Shown: in pieces, positions 62,711 through 64,000 of the stretch
How the letters are laid out: each line of letters opens with the position of its first letter
Position numbering within the stretch: the first letter of the stretch is position 1
Source of the DNA: Torymus aiolomorphi
Taxonomy: Eukaryota > Arthropoda > Insecta > Hymenoptera > Torymidae
Direction of reading: 5' to 3'
Assembly: GCA_036365515.1 (NCBI GenBank)
Contig: CM070877.1
Location: forward strand, 111,368,011 to 111,432,010
Length of the DNA: 64,000 nucleotides
The notes under the pieces: generated by a model
Database searches by the model: none
Seen by the model: only the letters and a program-made list of their open reading frames with translations
What the model was told of the DNA's origin: nothing
Translations under genes and position numbers: made by a program

Positions 62711-63241
62711 TATTTTACCGGTTGGCATAGACCGGAATAGCCGAAAATTCATTAAGGGAAGAAGGTACCGATTTTTTGCCAAAAAATCGATTTTTTTTAT
62801 CGTTTTAAACTATTTTTTAGCCATTTTTCTACCCGAAAACCTATTCCTAATGTCATAATTTTCATATAATTGTTTAATTTGATTTATTTTAACATTTATC
62901 GTTAAAAACACAATTTAGCGTCTTTTGCATTTTTTTATAATACTTTTCTCTTTTTGACAAATCCAGTTCATGTACAATTATACCTCTACATCGCTAATTT
63001 CCCTGTGAAACTACATAATTACTATTCAATTTTGATATTTAAACTTAGTTTGCTCATATAATTTTATAAATAAATCGTCCAGCTGTTATAATAAACTCCA
63101 TTTGAATCGAGCCATCTATATCGACCGTCTTATCGACTACGGCCCATTCGTTACACAAAATAAGGAACAGAGAACAGGTGTAGTACATGGGTACTATATC
63201 TATATACATAAGATACAAGTGTTGTTCCTCATATACATATA
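62711..63241. other. No gene recognised
   Basis: AT-rich DNA; nothing supported. Confidence 0.5.
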
Positions 63242-63243
63242 TA

Positions 63244-63586
63244 CACGGAGAAAAATTCGCCGAGTGTGCTAACCTATGATCAGCGCGACAGCAGCGCTCT
63301 TCGTTCGGCGCAGTCAGCGAGCGGAAAAGGCGCTGCTGTTGTGCATTTCACGCGCGCAGCATCTACTCCCCACTGTTCGGCGTAAAGGCTGTACTTTTTC
63401 GGTGCAGTGGCTACTCTTTTTCTTGATCTCGCTCGGGGTGGCGCTGTCTAGTATACCGAAACGGTGTAACAGGCGCGCCATTCGAGGTAGCTGTTACCCG
63501 GATTGAATGTATAGTCGCTATACTACCGCAAATCGGCGCTACCCGTAAACCTCGAGAGTAGGAGCTGCGCCGAATTTTTCTCCGTG
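63244..63586. mobile_element. TA-flanked CACGG-ended MITE, 343 bp
   Basis: Begins CACGGAGAAAAATTCG and ends with its exact complement, flanked by TA (63242-63243, 63587-63588). Unlike most MITEs here the interior is GC-rich and not a full palindrome. A 76-codon frame through it lacks motifs. Ends resemble those of 54160-55209. Confidence 0.8.
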
Positions 63587-63588
63587 TA

Positions 63589-64000
63589 GATATAGTAACC
63601 TATGTTACTTGCTGTATCTATTCCGTTCCTTTTTGTACATAGCAGGTCTAACTTCACGTTTATTGTGTTTCTCAGTTGATAAAAAAATCGTATATATTAT
63701 CCTCAAAAATTTGTTTAGTTTTGCTGCAGTAAAATTGTAATTAAAATTCATTGAAAAAGTTTGATAACACTTATCACACAATATTAATATTTAATTAATA
63801 ATTAAATAATAATAAAAAATCATTATTAAAAAGTGTTTGCTTCTTGTAAATATTCAATTTTGTTTTGAAAATGCACATTTTATCCAGTAAGTGGCATGTG
63901 CCAAGAAGCAAATATGTTTCTAAAAAAAAAAGAAAAAACAAATGCAAATGATGGTGGATAAACGAAAAAATTGATAGCGGTGAGGCCCTGAAAAGACAGC
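63589..64000. other. No gene recognised
   Basis: AT-rich DNA to the window edge. Confidence 0.5.

Overview
This is a 64 kb piece of an AT-rich arthropod, almost certainly insect, nuclear genome. The only host gene I can recognise is Shab (Kv2 voltage-gated potassium channel). It lies on the minus strand as two coding exons, 59635-60759 and 41242-42088, separated by a 17.5 kb intron. The splice signals are canonical and the reading frame joins exactly. Later C-terminal exons were not found and probably lie beyond the left edge. The insect assignment rests on the channel sequence and on the transposon spectrum (BEL/Pao, Penelope-like, piggyBac-type TTAA, hAT, Helitron). I cannot fix the order; Hymenoptera is only a guess.

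Left 31 kb: a dense, nested transposon landscape. In order it holds a small palindromic MITE (300-481). Next is a 2.7 kb hAT-type non-autonomous element (896-3576) with an 8-bp target duplication and two opposed arrays of a 93-bp repeat. Next is a long palindrome (4380-14693) split by a very young BEL/Pao LTR retrotransposon (5762-13193) and by a TTAA-flanked palindromic element (13870-14545). Then come a 30-bp minisatellite and a pair of about 700-bp inverted arms (15457-16177 and 24008-24699). Between those arms sit a decayed Penelope-like element, another TTAA element and tandem AT-rich repeats. A second, more complete Penelope-like element follows (25178-29153). Three hammerhead ribozyme motifs belong to the two Penelope-like elements.

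Middle (29-41 kb): several palindromic MITEs, a 5S rRNA-derived SINE-like segment, a CpG-richer island next to a TA microsatellite, and long stretches of featureless AT-rich DNA.

Shab locus (41-61 kb): the transmembrane/pore exon has a (GA)n microsatellite about 35 nt inside its downstream intron. The large intron carries TA-flanked elements ending in CACTG or CACGG, tRNA-like SINE heads, a 300-bp TA tract and two CpG-richer islands that could be alternative promoters or non-coding exons. The T1-domain exon has an upstream ORF and a splice acceptor in front of its likely start.

Right end (61-64 kb): a TTAA-flanked palindromic element abuts a broken Helitron helicase gene, followed by a CACGG-ended MITE. 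All coordinates and identities were read by eye, so boundaries of repeats are approximate unless a target duplication is given.
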